Shown: piece by piece, positions 9,723 to 18,922 of the stretch
Layout: every line of letters begins with the position of its first letter
Position numbering within the stretch: position 1 is the stretch's first letter
Assembly: GCF_052180245.1 (NCBI RefSeq)
Contig: NZ_CP197474.1
Coordinates: 3,348,001-3,412,000, forward strand
DNA: 64,000 nucleotides
Origin: Parapusillimonas sp013416435
Lineage (GTDB): Bacteria > Pseudomonadota > Gammaproteobacteria > Burkholderiales > Burkholderiaceae_B
Direction of reading: 5' to 3'
Position numbers and translations under genes: made by a program
The notes under the pieces: model-generated
Told to the model about the DNA's origin: nothing
Seen by the model: only the letters and a program-made list of their open reading frames with translations
Databases searched by the model: none

Positions 9723-9765
9723 AGTGTTTCCTCCAATGGGGTGGATACGTTGCTGATAAGTCGAT

Positions 9766-11187
9766 TCACGGGGGTGACAGCCGATAGTGGTGCGCCAGCA
9801 TCAGTGCAATCGCGCATGAGGCGATGCGTGTATCGCGCGAGTCGGCGCGGCTGGTCAGAATGACCGGCACTTTCGCTCCGAGGACGATTCCGGCGCTGGC
9901 TGCGCCGCCCAGGAATATCAACTGCTTGGCAAGCATGTTGCCGCTCTCCAGGTCAGGCACGACAAGGATGTCGGCCTGCCCGGCGACCTCGGAGACGATC
10001 CCCTTGGTGCGCGCAGCGGCGATGGAGATCGCGTTGTCGAAGGCCAACGGCCCGTCGAGCAGGCCGCCAGTGATCTGGCCGCGATCGGCCATCTTGCACA
10101 GCGCCGCCGCGTCGAGCGTGGCCGTCATCGTCGGGCTGACCGTCTCGACTGCGGCCAGGATTGCGACCTTGGGTTCGCGCACGCCGATCACCTGTGCCAG
10201 CTCGATGGCGTTGCGGATGATGTCTGCCTTCTGTTCCAGATTCGGGGCGATATTGATCGCTGCATCGGTGACGATGAACGGGCGCGGATAGGCCGGTGTC
10301 TGCAACAGGAAGCAATGGCTGACCCGGCGCTTGGTGCGCAACCCCGCTGCTGCCGAAACCAGCGCGGACATCAGCTCGTCGGTGTGCAGGCTCCCTTTCA
10401 TCAGGGCTTCGACTTCACCTGCGGCTGCCAAGGCGACGGCTTGCTGCGCAGCGGCGTGGCTGTGCGGGACGTCCACAATGGCGACGTCGGCCAGATCCAG
10501 CCCGGCCTCGGTGGCGACTGCTTCGAGCCGCCCTCGTGGCCCGACCAGCACCGGCTCGATCAACCCCGCGTGGCGCGCTTCAAGCGCAGCGGACAGGCTG
10601 GGGACATCGCACGGATGGACGACGGCTACCCGAATCGGTTGCAAGTGCGCGACATGCGCCAGCAGGTGCTGCAGGCCTGTGCGGCCCTGCGCATCCGGAT
10701 GGATTTCCGGCAACGCCGTGCGCGTTCTTTCAATGCGCTCAGTGGGCGCTACGACCTCTACCTGGCCTTGGAAAATCGCCACCCCCTCCTGGCTGGTGCA
10801 GGTGCAGTCCAGCGTGACGTGATGGGTGGCCGTGTCCTTGCTGCTCACCTGCATCTGCACGGTCAGCCTGTCGCCGGGCCGAACGGCTCCGAGCAAGCGC
10901 AGGTTCTGGCTGACATATTGGGTTCCAGGCCCCGGCAGGCGTGTTCCCAGCACAGCCGAGATCAGGACGTTTGCACAAATGGCCTCCGTGGTGTCCCGCG
11001 AGGGCGAAGACACCGAAGATTCCGGATCCACATCGCCCGATTGCAGCGCGAACATGTGGATGTCTTGCGGCGAAAACGTGCGTTCGAGGCTGGCGCTGTC
11101 GCCGATGGCGATCTCGTCGAAGGTGCGGTTGCGCAGAACCTGCAATGCGTCGGCGGCGCCATCGACCGGTGCGGAGGACGTCGTCAT
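9766..11187 (-). CDS. MaoC-like hydratase / phosphate acetyl(butyryl)transferase fusion
   Basis: The 473-residue protein joins two domains. Residues about 15-150 form a hot-dog MaoC-like (R)-specific enoyl-CoA hydratase-type domain (RTFDEIAIGDSASLERTFS, then NVLISAVLGTRLPGPGTQY). Residues about 170-473 form a PTA/PTB domain that exchanges acyl-CoA and acyl-phosphate (KGSLHTDELMSALV, FIVTDAAINIAPNLEQK, DGPLAFDNAIS, VPDLESGNMLAKQL). This fusion is a known family, annotated as bifunctional enoyl-CoA hydratase/phosphate acetyltransferase. The start overlaps the DUF3141 stop by four bases. It could connect crotonyl- or hydroxybutyryl-CoA, acetyl- or butyryl-CoA and acyl-phosphate pools, with AckA as partner; the natural acyl chain is not known. 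Confidence 0.88.
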   Translation of the reverse strand: MTTSSAPVDGAADALQVLRNRTFDEIAIGDSASLERTFSPQDIHMFALQSGDVDPESSVSSPSRDTTEAICANVLISAVLGTRLPGPGTQYVSQNLRLLGAVRPGDRLTVQMQVSSKDTATHHVTLDCTCTSQEGVAIFQGQVEVVAPTERIERTRTALPEIHPDAQGRTGLQHLLAHVAHLQPIRVAVVHPCDVPSLSAALEARHAGLIEPVLVGPRGRLEAVATEAGLDLADVAIVDVPHSHAAAQQAVALAAAGEVEALMKGSLHTDELMSALVSAAAGLRTKRRVSHCFLLQTPAYPRPFIVTDAAINIAPNLEQKADIIRNAIELAQVIGVREPKVAILAAVETVSPTMTATLDAAALCKMADRGQITGGLLDGPLAFDNAISIAAARTKGIVSEVAGQADILVVPDLESGNMLAKQLIFLGGAASAGIVLGAKVPVILTSRADSRDTRIASCAIALMLAHHYRLSPP

Positions 11188-13688
11188 TTGCCTTTCCCTC
11201 GCCGTGTTTGACTTGTCCGCGGGGCGGCTGGCGTCTTGGACACAGTTTTCTGCGCAGCAGTTTTCTTCTGAGGCGCCTTAGGCTTTGGAGAGGATGTCTT
11301 GGAGGTCGTGTTTATGGCCGGAGCGGAGGTGTCACTGGCGGAGCTCGGCATGGCTGGCGCCGCATTCGCATCCTCGACCGCAGCGGATGTGCCACTGGCA
11401 GAGCGTGGCATGGCGGTTGTCGACTTCGCGTCCACGACCGTAGCGGAGGTATCAGTGGCGGGACTTGTCACGGCGGGCGCCGAAGCCGCCTGCGCTTGGC
11501 GCTCGGCCTGCTCGAACAAGGTAGAAACCTGTTCCAGCCTGGCTTGTTCTTGTGCGGACAGCACACCGCCGCTGCCAATCACTTGCACGATCATTCCCGC
11601 CACCTGGCGGATGTCATCGGGCGCTATGCCGTTGAGCAATCCGGGGATGGCGGACACCGTGGCGTCCTCGTCGAGCCTCATGAGCAAAGCCTGCCGACGA
11701 ACGAGGTGGCGAAAGACCTGCATGTCGAAGTCGTTTGCCAAATGGGGGCGCGCGACTTCCTCTGCGTGCCGGAAGTGCCGCCCGTCGGCCTCGCCACGCG
11801 CTGCAAGCACAAAGAACAGCGCCCGTATGGAGGCTTCGGTGATCCCGCCGCTGTGAATATCCGCTTCGAGCCGTGTCAACTCTTGCGCCAGATACTGGCG
11901 ATGCTCGGGCGTCTCGCTGGGATGGGGTCGCGGCGGTGCATCGTCGTGCAGGCTCTGTCCAGTCATGGCCTGCACCAGCGGCAGGCTGTACAGCGTGTCA
12001 AACGCCTGTGCGTAGATCTGGTCGCGGCAATCACGGAATTGATCCAGCATCTGTTCGACGGCGGCGGAAAACTGCGCCTGCAGTTGCAGGAAAGGGTTGG
12101 CCTCGGAGACGGGCTGACGATGGTCGCGCACGTGTTGCGCAGCCTCATGTACTGCGGCGGCGAGCGGATGCCTGTCAGACCACAATTCATAGCCCATGCG
12201 CAGCGGATGCAGCGGCTCCAGCCACTTCGCACCCTGGTCCGTGACCAGGGCACGCATCCATGGCTGCACGAAGCTGCGGTAGCAAGCCAGGTTGACCTCG
12301 GAGATCCGCGCAACGGCGGCGAACCGGCGATCGTTCTCAGGGTCGGGACGGACGATCTCACGGACTTCATCGATGTTGCTGCGCTGGATCCGAGTCAGGT
12401 AGGCGTTCCCGGTCGGCTCGCCTTCCTGCGACCCGTCGGGATTTTCATCGACCAGCATGCGGTGGATACCGGCCGGCAGCACGTCGATGACGTCGATGTT
12501 GGCGGCGAACTCCTGGTGCTCTTTACGCCCGACGCTGCCGGAGACGAAGATACCCAGATGCCCGATGCTGTCATGGGTGGCGTAGACGATGGTCTGGTCA
12601 TGCCCCATCACGTCCAGATCGTTGCGGTACAGATCGGTGATCCAGCCCAGGGCCTGGGGCGGTGGCGTGATGTTGTCCCCATAGGAGCAGAACACCACGA
12701 TCGGCGAGCGAATATTGCGCAGGTCGATGCGCACGCCATCAGACGTCACCAGCTGCGCCGTACTCAGTTTGTTGCCGATGAACAGGTTATCGACGATGTA
12801 CTGTATTTCCACATCGTTCAGGAACACGTGGCCGCCCCAGTACTTCTCGAATTGCAAGTAGCGCGGGCCTTCCGTGTCGACCTTGGCGTACAGGTTGTAC
12901 TGTTTGCTCCACAGCGTATTGGCCGGGTCCAGGTTCTCGAAGTTCTGTACCAGCCAGGCGCCGTCGAAGCGGCCGGCGCCCAGATCGCTGGTCAATGCCG
13001 TCAACCAGCTACCGCCGGTCAGACCGCCCGCGTAGCGCATCGGCATGTCGCCCGCCCAGTACGACAGCGGCGCACCGGCCACGATGATCGGTCCGAACAG
13101 TTCGGGCCAGACGGCGGCTGCCATCAGGATCTGCCAGCCTGCCTGGCAATTGCCGATGACCGCAGGCTTGCCGCGGCTGTCGGGGTGCAGCTCGCCGACC
13201 TTGCGCACGAAGGCCGCTTCGGCGCGCATGACGTCTTCGACGGTCTGGCCGGGAACGGGATCGGGCAGAAAGCCTACGAAGTAGCAGGGATGGCCAGCCT
13301 TGAGGGCCGCGCCGACCTCGCTATCGGGTTTGAAGCCGCCGATGCCTGGGCCGTGGCCCGCGCGTGGATCGACCACCACGAACGGTCGCTTGTGGGGATC
13401 GCTCGGCGTGTCGGCTGGCGGCAGGATACGTACGAGGCCATAGTTGACCGGCTGCGGAAGGTCCAGCCCGGACATGATGACCTCAGAGGCGAAGTCGAGT
13501 ACGTTCGGCGTCTGCTCCTGCAAATGCTCCTGGTACTGGTTGCCGCGTTGGCGGCGAACGTCGGCATACAGAATGGACCGCTGCCAGGCATCCACTGCAT
13601 ACTCGCTTGCCATCGCCGATAGTCGCAACGGGTCCCACAGCAACTGCCCCCAATCGGCCGTTGGTGATGTCGTGGTGTCTCGATTCAT
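11184..13688 (-). CDS. DUF3141 alpha/beta-hydrolase-like protein of PHA clusters
   Basis: This protein of about 834 residues has an alpha/beta-hydrolase region resembling PHA synthases and depolymerases. The nucleophile elbow is GNCQAGW with Cys near residue 181, a synthase-like cysteine. Later motifs SYGDNITPP and HDSIGHLG resemble the acid and histidine regions. The C-terminal 80 residues are low in complexity: a 20-residue tandem repeat rich in Ala, Ser and Thr, then a Lys/Pro/Ala tail ending TRRGKGK, similar to basic tails of granule- or DNA-binding PHA proteins. Start choice between ATG 13688 and ATG 13700 is unsettled because the only purine-rich site (GAGGGA) is poorly spaced for both. 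DUF3141 proteins are of unknown function but often lie beside pta and pha genes. Confidence 0.8.
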   Translation of the reverse strand: MNRDTTTSPTADWGQLLWDPLRLSAMASEYAVDAWQRSILYADVRRQRGNQYQEHLQEQTPNVLDFASEVIMSGLDLPQPVNYGLVRILPPADTPSDPHKRPFVVVDPRAGHGPGIGGFKPDSEVGAALKAGHPCYFVGFLPDPVPGQTVEDVMRAEAAFVRKVGELHPDSRGKPAVIGNCQAGWQILMAAAVWPELFGPIIVAGAPLSYWAGDMPMRYAGGLTGGSWLTALTSDLGAGRFDGAWLVQNFENLDPANTLWSKQYNLYAKVDTEGPRYLQFEKYWGGHVFLNDVEIQYIVDNLFIGNKLSTAQLVTSDGVRIDLRNIRSPIVVFCSYGDNITPPPQALGWITDLYRNDLDVMGHDQTIVYATHDSIGHLGIFVSGSVGRKEHQEFAANIDVIDVLPAGIHRMLVDENPDGSQEGEPTGNAYLTRIQRSNIDEVREIVRPDPENDRRFAAVARISEVNLACYRSFVQPWMRALVTDQGAKWLEPLHPLRMGYELWSDRHPLAAAVHEAAQHVRDHRQPVSEANPFLQLQAQFSAAVEQMLDQFRDCRDQIYAQAFDTLYSLPLVQAMTGQSLHDDAPPRPHPSETPEHRQYLAQELTRLEADIHSGGITEASIRALFFVLAARGEADGRHFRHAEEVARPHLANDFDMQVFRHLVRRQALLMRLDEDATVSAIPGLLNGIAPDDIRQVAGMIVQVIGSGGVLSAQEQARLEQVSTLFEQAERQAQAASAPAVTSPATDTSATVVDAKSTTAMPRSASGTSAAVEDANAAPAMPSSASDTSAPAINTTSKTSSPKPKAPQKKTAAQKTVSKTPAAPRTSQTRRGKGK
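11323..11478 (-). repeat. 60-bp tandem repeat in the DUF3141 gene
   Basis: Copies of a 60-base unit begin at 11323, 11383 and 11443 (GCGGAGGT/GCGGATGT followed by a similar frame), giving about 2.6 imperfect copies. The unit equals 20 codons, so the repeat keeps frame and encodes an Ala/Ser/Thr-rich linker. Copies differ mainly at third positions and conservative codons. Confidence 0.8.
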
Positions 13689-13730
13689 GGCGATGGGCAT
13701 TCCCTCTATGATGAAACTGAAAAATTGAAT

Positions 13731-13769
13731 GGAAAGGGGCCGCAGGCACATCGTCTTGCCGGCCCTTCC
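13731..13769 (-). other. Hairpin between phaB and the DUF3141 gene
   Basis: On the minus strand, GGAAGGGCCGG and a downstream CGGCCCCTTTCC can pair with one bulge, followed a few bases later by ATTCAATTTTT. This could reduce read-through from phaB into the DUF3141 gene, which would give the phasin and phaB transcript more abundance. The pairing is imperfect. Confidence 0.35.
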
Positions 13770-13773
13770 TCAC

Positions 13774-14520
13774 TCAGTACATGTGCTGGCCACCATTCAT
13801 CGACGCATTGCTGCCGGTCATGAACCCCGCAGACTCGCTGGCGATGAATGCAACCAGTGCGGCGATTTCCTCAGGCCGTCCCAGACGACCCACGGGAATA
13901 CCGGCAACCACCTGCTTGACCACTTCCTCCGACATGCTCGTCACCATCTTCGTATCCAGATACCCCGGCGAGACGGTGTTGACCGTCACGCCCTTGCGCG
14001 CCACCTCTTGCGCGAGGGCTTTGGTGAATCCATGCATCCCGGCTTTCGCGGCGGAGTAGTTGGTTTGGCCGAACTGCCCCTTCGAGCCGTTGATGGAGGA
14101 GATGTTGATGATCCTGCCCCAGCCCCTTTCGAGCATGCCGTCAATGAATGGCCGAGTGACGTTGAAAACGGAGTCGAGATTGACGCGCAGAACCGCATCC
14201 CAATCGGCGTAGCTCAGCTTGCGGAACGTAGCATCACGCGTGATGCCCGCGTTGTTGACCAGAATGTCGATGTGGTGACCGTCTGCTTGAATGAGGCCGG
14301 CCAGCTCCTGGCAGGAGGCATGGTCGGCCACATCCGCGCCGTAGGCGATGAAGTTGTAACCTTCACCCGCCTGGGCTTCCAACCACGCGCCGATGCTGGC
14401 ATTGCCTGGCGAGTGGATGACGAGCACGGTATGCCCAGCATCGTGCAAGGCTCGGGCGATGGCCGCGCCCAGGCCACCGTTGCCGCCCGTGACCAGGGCG
14501 GTGCGTTGTTCAGCCGGCAT
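13774..14520 (-). CDS. phaB: Acetoacetyl-CoA reductase
   Basis: The 248-residue SDR reduces acetoacetyl-CoA to (R)-3-hydroxybutyryl-CoA, the PHB monomer donor. It shows TGGNGGLGAAIA as the cofactor loop near residues 10-20, NNAGITRD, INISSINGSKGQFGQTNYSAAKAG with the catalytic Ser-Tyr-Lys, and the PhaB-type end SNASMNGGQHMY. The ATG at 14520 overlaps the phasin stop by 11 bases; a longer frame to 14616 is not needed and would lie within the phasin gene. The usual partner PhaA is absent here, so acetoacetyl-CoA must come from a thiolase encoded elsewhere. Confidence 0.93.
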   Translation of the reverse strand: MPAEQRTALVTGGNGGLGAAIARALHDAGHTVLVIHSPGNASIGAWLEAQAGEGYNFIAYGADVADHASCQELAGLIQADGHHIDILVNNAGITRDATFRKLSYADWDAVLRVNLDSVFNVTRPFIDGMLERGWGRIINISSINGSKGQFGQTNYSAAKAGMHGFTKALAQEVARKGVTVNTVSPGYLDTKMVTSMSEEVVKQVVAGIPVGRLGRPEEIAALVAFIASESAGFMTGSNASMNGGQHMY

Positions 14521-14971
14521 TGCGGCCACCGGTCTTGCCCGGTGCCTCCTTGTCCTGGGCCGAGGCCCACACGGCCCCCCACTGTTTGAATATATCCTGG
14601 AACGGAAGTACCGCATCGCCCTGGCCTACGGCCTGCGTGACCGATTTCTGCCAGTCTTGAATGGCTTTTTGCAGGCCTTGGGTGAAGCTTGTCTGGTTTT
14701 TGATCGCGACTTGTGTCAGCGCCTGCGCGCCGCCCACGTGATGCTGAAACTGACGCCAGAAGGCTTGTGCGGGCAGCGTGGCCAGTTCCTGCCAGTTCTG
14801 GGCCTTGAGCAGGCTTTCGATTTCCGCGCCGGACTCGGCAATGCCGTCTTTGCCCGCGCGCGTGGCGTTCTCCAACCATTGCTGGCCGTTTTCCTGCACC
14901 AGGCGCTGGAGACGCAACTGCAGTTCCAGGTTCGCCTTGAACAGGTTGAGAGGGATGGTTTCATTGCTCAT
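14510..14971 (-). CDS. Phasin (granule-associated protein)
   Basis: The 153-residue, largely helical protein resembles Phasin_2 family proteins that coat PHB granules (NLFKANLELQLRLQRLVQEN at the start, repeated helical segments with Gln and Ala, KAIQDWQKSVTQAV near residue 110). The ATG at 14971 has AAGGAG seven bases upstream; an alternative TTG lies two codons earlier. It overlaps phaB, as expected if granule surface protein and monomer supply are produced together. Confidence 0.85.
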   Translation of the reverse strand: MSNETIPLNLFKANLELQLRLQRLVQENGQQWLENATRAGKDGIAESGAEIESLLKAQNWQELATLPAQAFWRQFQHHVGGAQALTQVAIKNQTSFTQGLQKAIQDWQKSVTQAVGQGDAVLPFQDIFKQWGAVWASAQDKEAPGKTGGRNAG

Positions 14972-15018
14972 GGTCAAACTCCTTACTGGGTTGAGTGCCC
15001 ACTCGGGCGGTCAAACGA

Positions 15019-16149
15019 TCAGGCCATCTGGCCGATCGTTTTGCGAAAGCGTGCTAACGACAGGAAAAACAGAACTGTGCCGATCAGTGCCAGCGCCAGG
15101 AAGGGCTGCCACACCGTCTCCAGGCCGGCGCCCCGGTAGAGGATAGCCTGGCTCAGTTCCACGAAATGGGTGGTGGGTGCGATCAGCATGATGTTCTGCA
15201 CTATCTCGGGCATGCTTTCGCGTGGCGTGGTGCCACCCGAGAGCATCTGCAGCGGCATGATGGTGAGCATCATCAACATGCCGAATTGGGGCATGTTGCG
15301 CGCCAGGGTGGCGATGAAGATGCCCATCGAGGTGGTGGCGAACAGACTGAGCGCCGCGCCAGCGAAGAACAGCGCAATGGAACCCTCGACGGGAACGCCC
15401 AGGACGCCGCGCACCATGAGATTGAGGGACAGGAAGGAGGCGATCAGCACGACCAGGGCCATCGACCAGACCTTGGAGAGCATGATCTGCGCGGGCGTGA
15501 CCGGCATCACCAGCAGATGCTCGATAGTGCCGTGCTCGCGCTCCCGGATCAGCGCCGCGCCGGTGAGGATGATGGACAACAGCGTGATGTGGTTGATGAT
15601 CTGCACCACCGAGCCGAACCAGGCCTTGTCCAGTGCGGGGTTGAAGCGTGCGCGCAAGGCCAGATCCACGGGTGGCGCGTCGGTGCCGCGGTAACGCTTG
15701 ACGAACTCATTGACTTCACCGGTGAAGATCTGCTGGATATAGCCACTGCCGGTGAAGGCTTGACTCATTCGGGTGGCATCGACATTGAGCTGCGCGGCGG
15801 GCGATCGCCCCGCCAGCACGTCACGCTGGAAGTTGGGCGGAATAACCAGGGCGAAGGTGTACAGCCCCGCGTCCATGCCCGGGTCCACGTCTCTATAGTC
15901 GATCATGGCCGGCTGGGTGAACTGCGGGGGGTAGAAGGCCGAAGCAATCCGCTGGGACAGGGCCGAATTATCCTCGTCGATGATGGCGATGGGCGCGTTG
16001 TGCAGCGTCTCCGGCATGGAGGTCGCTGAGGTGTAGACCGATGCGGTGAACACATAGAGGATGAGCACGAGCATCATCGGATCGCGCCAAAGACTCCACA
16101 GCTCCTTGACACCCAGGTCGTAGATGTTGGCCAGGTTTCTTCTGCGCAT
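15019..16149 (-). CDS. ABC-2 type transporter permease (YhhJ-like)
   Basis: The 376-residue inner-membrane protein has an N-terminal helix (MMLVLILYVFTASVYTSA), a large periplasmic domain (residues about 45-175), then five C-terminal transmembrane segments, the ABC-2 permease plan. It begins two bases after the RbbA-like gene and works with it and the HlyD-like adaptor. The E. coli equivalents are the yhiI-rbbA-yhhJ genes. Substrate unknown. Confidence 0.87.
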   Translation of the reverse strand: MRRRNLANIYDLGVKELWSLWRDPMMLVLILYVFTASVYTSATSMPETLHNAPIAIIDEDNSALSQRIASAFYPPQFTQPAMIDYRDVDPGMDAGLYTFALVIPPNFQRDVLAGRSPAAQLNVDATRMSQAFTGSGYIQQIFTGEVNEFVKRYRGTDAPPVDLALRARFNPALDKAWFGSVVQIINHITLLSIILTGAALIREREHGTIEHLLVMPVTPAQIMLSKVWSMALVVLIASFLSLNLMVRGVLGVPVEGSIALFFAGAALSLFATTSMGIFIATLARNMPQFGMLMMLTIMPLQMLSGGTTPRESMPEIVQNIMLIAPTTHFVELSQAILYRGAGLETVWQPFLALALIGTVLFFLSLARFRKTIGQMA

Positions 16150-16150
16150 C

Positions 16151-18919
16151 TCAGCGCTCCTGCTTCTTGAGTAGCAAAACGGCGGCGCCGAGAATGACCG
16201 GGACCGACAAGAGCATCGACCACAGCGGCCCCGTCAGGTCGGCCAGGCCGAGTGATTTGCTGAAAACGCCACGGCTGATGGAGATCATGTGCGTGGCGGG
16301 ATAGATCTGCCCGATGAACTTGCTGGAGCCCTCGAGCGAAGACACCGGATCGATCAGACCTGCAAACTGGGTGGCCGGTATGAGCGTGCCGATCATGGCA
16401 AAGAACATGGCGGCGATCTGGCTGCGTGTGACGGCCGAGGCCAGCAGCCCCATGCCTGTCGCGGCGAAGGAGAAGATCAGCGCAGCCAGCGCCAGGGTGA
16501 AAAAGCTGCCCTTGACCGGAACGCCAAAGATGGTGACCGCGAGCAGCGTCATCAGCAGGAAGTTCACCATGGCCAGGCCGACATAGGGCAGTTGCTTGCC
16601 GAGCAGGAACTCGATGCGCGTGACCGGCGTCACGTACAGATTGGTGATCGACCCGGTTTCTTTCTCGCGCACCACCGCCAGCGCAGTCAGCATGGCCGGC
16701 AGCATGAGCAGCAGCAGAGGGATCACCGCCGGCACCATGGCTGGCAGACTCTTGACATCGGGGTTGTAGCGAAAGCGCGTCTCGACGCTCGCATTGCCTG
16801 CGGCGCTGGCGCCGCTGCGTTCGCTGGCCTGTACGAGTAGCCAGTGCTGGTGCATGCCTTGAACGTAGCCCTGCACGGTTTCCGCGCGTTGCGGCATGGC
16901 GCCGTCGAGCCAGGCGCCGATCTGCACGTTCTGGCCCCGCAACACGTCGCGGCTGAAGCCAGGGGGGATCTCAATGGCCAGCGACAGTTCGCCGCTACGC
17001 ATCCGCCGGTCGAGATCGTCGTAGTCTACGATCGGCGCGTGCTCGGTGAAGTAGCGCGAGCCGGCCAGGTTCAGCGTGTAGCTCTGGCTGAGCGTGGTCT
17101 GGTCGCGATCGAGCACCGCATAGCTCAGGTCCTCGACGTCCATGGTGATGCCGAAGCCGATCACGAACATCAGCAGCAGCGAACCGCCCAGCGCCAGCGT
17201 GGCGCGTACCGGGTCCCGCTGCAATTCCAGCGTCTCGCGCCACAGATAGCTGAACATGCGCTGCAGACTGAAACCGCCAGAGCCGTGCCCGCCGTGTTCA
17301 GCGGTCGCCGCCGATGGTTGCTCCTCGTGATCGGCGGCCCCGGGCTGGCTGGCCGGCGCCGCCGTGCCGCCCTCGGCTTCGACGAGGTAGCCGATGAAGG
17401 CCTCTTCAAGGGTTTTGGCGCCGCGCTTCTCGACCAGTCTGGCGGGCACGTCGCTGTCGAGCACCTTGCCCGCATGCATCATCGACATGCGGTCGCAGCG
17501 CTCTGCCTCGTTCATGAAGTGGGTGGAAATGAAGACCGTCACCCGGTCACGCCGCGACAGCTCGATGAGCAGTCGCCAGAACGCATCGCGCGCCACCGGG
17601 TCGACGCCCGAAGTCGGTTCGTCCAGAATCAGCAGTTCTGGCTTGTGCACCATGGCGACCGCCAGCGACAGGCGTTGGCGTATGCCCAGAGGCAGACTGG
17701 CCGGCAGGCTGTCGATGACGTCCACCAGCCCGAAGCGCTCCACCATCTCATCGACGCGAGCAGGAATGTCCTCCGGGGACACACTGAAGAGTTTGGCGTG
17801 CAACTCCAGGTTCTGGCGTACCGTGATTTCGCTGTAGAGCGAGAACGCTTGGGACATGTAGCCGACGCGGCGGCGGGTGTCCAGATCATGCGGGTCCACT
17901 TCATGGCCGAACAGCCAGGCCCGACCCTCGCTCGCCGGCAACAGGCCGGTAAGCATCTTCATCGTCGTGGACTTGCCGCACCCGTTGGAGCCGAGGAAGC
18001 CGAAGATTTCACCGCGCCGGATGCGGAAGGACACGCTATCGACGGCAACGAAGTCGCCAAAGCGCATGGTCAGCCCCTCGGCCTCGATGGCGATATCGTC
18101 CGCGCCGCCATCCGACAAGGGGGGAATGACTACCGCTTGGTGTCCGCGCTTTTTCTCTTCCGGGAGCAGGCGGATGAATGCCTCTTCCAGGTTCGGGCTG
18201 CCTGTTCTTGCCAGCAATTCCTTCGGCGTGCCGGTGGCGAGGACCTTGCCGTCGTCGATGGCGGCCAGCCAGTCGAAGCGCTGGGCCTCATCCATGTAGG
18301 CCGTGGCCACGATCACGCTCATGCCGGGGCGATCGGCGCGGATACGGTCAATCAGATCCCAGAACTGCGCGCGCGCCAGCGGGTCCACGCCAGTCGTCGG
18401 CTCATCGAGAATCAGAAAATCCGGGTCATGAATCAGCGCGCAGCACAGGCCGAGTTTTTGCTTCATGCCCCCGGACAGCTTGCCTGCCGGGCGCTCCAGG
18501 AATTTGAACAGGCCAGTGGCCTGGGTGAGCTCATCGATCCGCTGGCGGCGCTCTGCGGCGCCATGACCGAACAGGCGCGCGAAGAATTGCAGATTCTCCT
18601 CGACCGAGAGCGTCGGATACAGGTTTTTGCCCAGTCCCTGCGGCATGTAGGCGATGCGCGGGCACACTTTATTGCGATGGGCCTTGCTGGCCATGTCGCC
18701 ACCCAGCACCTCGACCGTGCCCTCCTGGATGATGCGCACACCCGCCAGCAATGAGAGCAGACTGGATTTGCCCACGCCGTCGGGGCCGATCAGGCCGACC
18801 ATCCGTCCGGCGGGAATGTCCAGATCGATGCCATCCAGGGCGATGACGTCGCCGTAACGCAAGCGCACCTGACGGACGCTTGCAACGGTCGTGGGCTGCG
18901 CACTCGCACTGTGGCTCAT
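16151..18919 (-). CDS. RbbA-like ABC transporter: two ATPase domains fused to a permease
   Basis: The 922-residue protein holds two ABC ATPase domains followed by an ABC-2 membrane domain. The first has Walker A GPDGVGKSS near residue 40, signature LSGGMKQ and Walker B LILDEPTTGVDP. The second has Walker A GSNGCGKST near residue 305 and Walker B LILDEPTSGVDP, but its signature is LPLGIRQR, not LSGGxxQ, which is usual in the RbbA family. The membrane part (about 555-920) has a helix, a periplasmic loop and five helices. E. coli RbbA was described as a ribosome-associated ATPase, but the fused permease, adaptor and outer-membrane partner next door suggest efflux or secretion here. Confidence 0.9.
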   Translation of the reverse strand: MSHSASAQPTTVASVRQVRLRYGDVIALDGIDLDIPAGRMVGLIGPDGVGKSSLLSLLAGVRIIQEGTVEVLGGDMASKAHRNKVCPRIAYMPQGLGKNLYPTLSVEENLQFFARLFGHGAAERRQRIDELTQATGLFKFLERPAGKLSGGMKQKLGLCCALIHDPDFLILDEPTTGVDPLARAQFWDLIDRIRADRPGMSVIVATAYMDEAQRFDWLAAIDDGKVLATGTPKELLARTGSPNLEEAFIRLLPEEKKRGHQAVVIPPLSDGGADDIAIEAEGLTMRFGDFVAVDSVSFRIRRGEIFGFLGSNGCGKSTTMKMLTGLLPASEGRAWLFGHEVDPHDLDTRRRVGYMSQAFSLYSEITVRQNLELHAKLFSVSPEDIPARVDEMVERFGLVDVIDSLPASLPLGIRQRLSLAVAMVHKPELLILDEPTSGVDPVARDAFWRLLIELSRRDRVTVFISTHFMNEAERCDRMSMMHAGKVLDSDVPARLVEKRGAKTLEEAFIGYLVEAEGGTAAPASQPGAADHEEQPSAATAEHGGHGSGGFSLQRMFSYLWRETLELQRDPVRATLALGGSLLLMFVIGFGITMDVEDLSYAVLDRDQTTLSQSYTLNLAGSRYFTEHAPIVDYDDLDRRMRSGELSLAIEIPPGFSRDVLRGQNVQIGAWLDGAMPQRAETVQGYVQGMHQHWLLVQASERSGASAAGNASVETRFRYNPDVKSLPAMVPAVIPLLLLMLPAMLTALAVVREKETGSITNLYVTPVTRIEFLLGKQLPYVGLAMVNFLLMTLLAVTIFGVPVKGSFFTLALAALIFSFAATGMGLLASAVTRSQIAAMFFAMIGTLIPATQFAGLIDPVSSLEGSSKFIGQIYPATHMISISRGVFSKSLGLADLTGPLWSMLLSVPVILGAAVLLLKKQER

Positions 18920-18922
18920 ACC

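Noticed and set aside
10941..13622. Plus-strand open frame of 893 codons
   Set aside because: It lies opposite the DUF3141 gene; long antisense frames are common in GC-rich DNA, and its His/Arg/Gln-rich translation resembles no protein.
16844..18754. Plus-strand open frame of 636 codons
   Set aside because: Shadow of the RbbA-like gene, whose ABC motifs on the minus strand are unambiguous.
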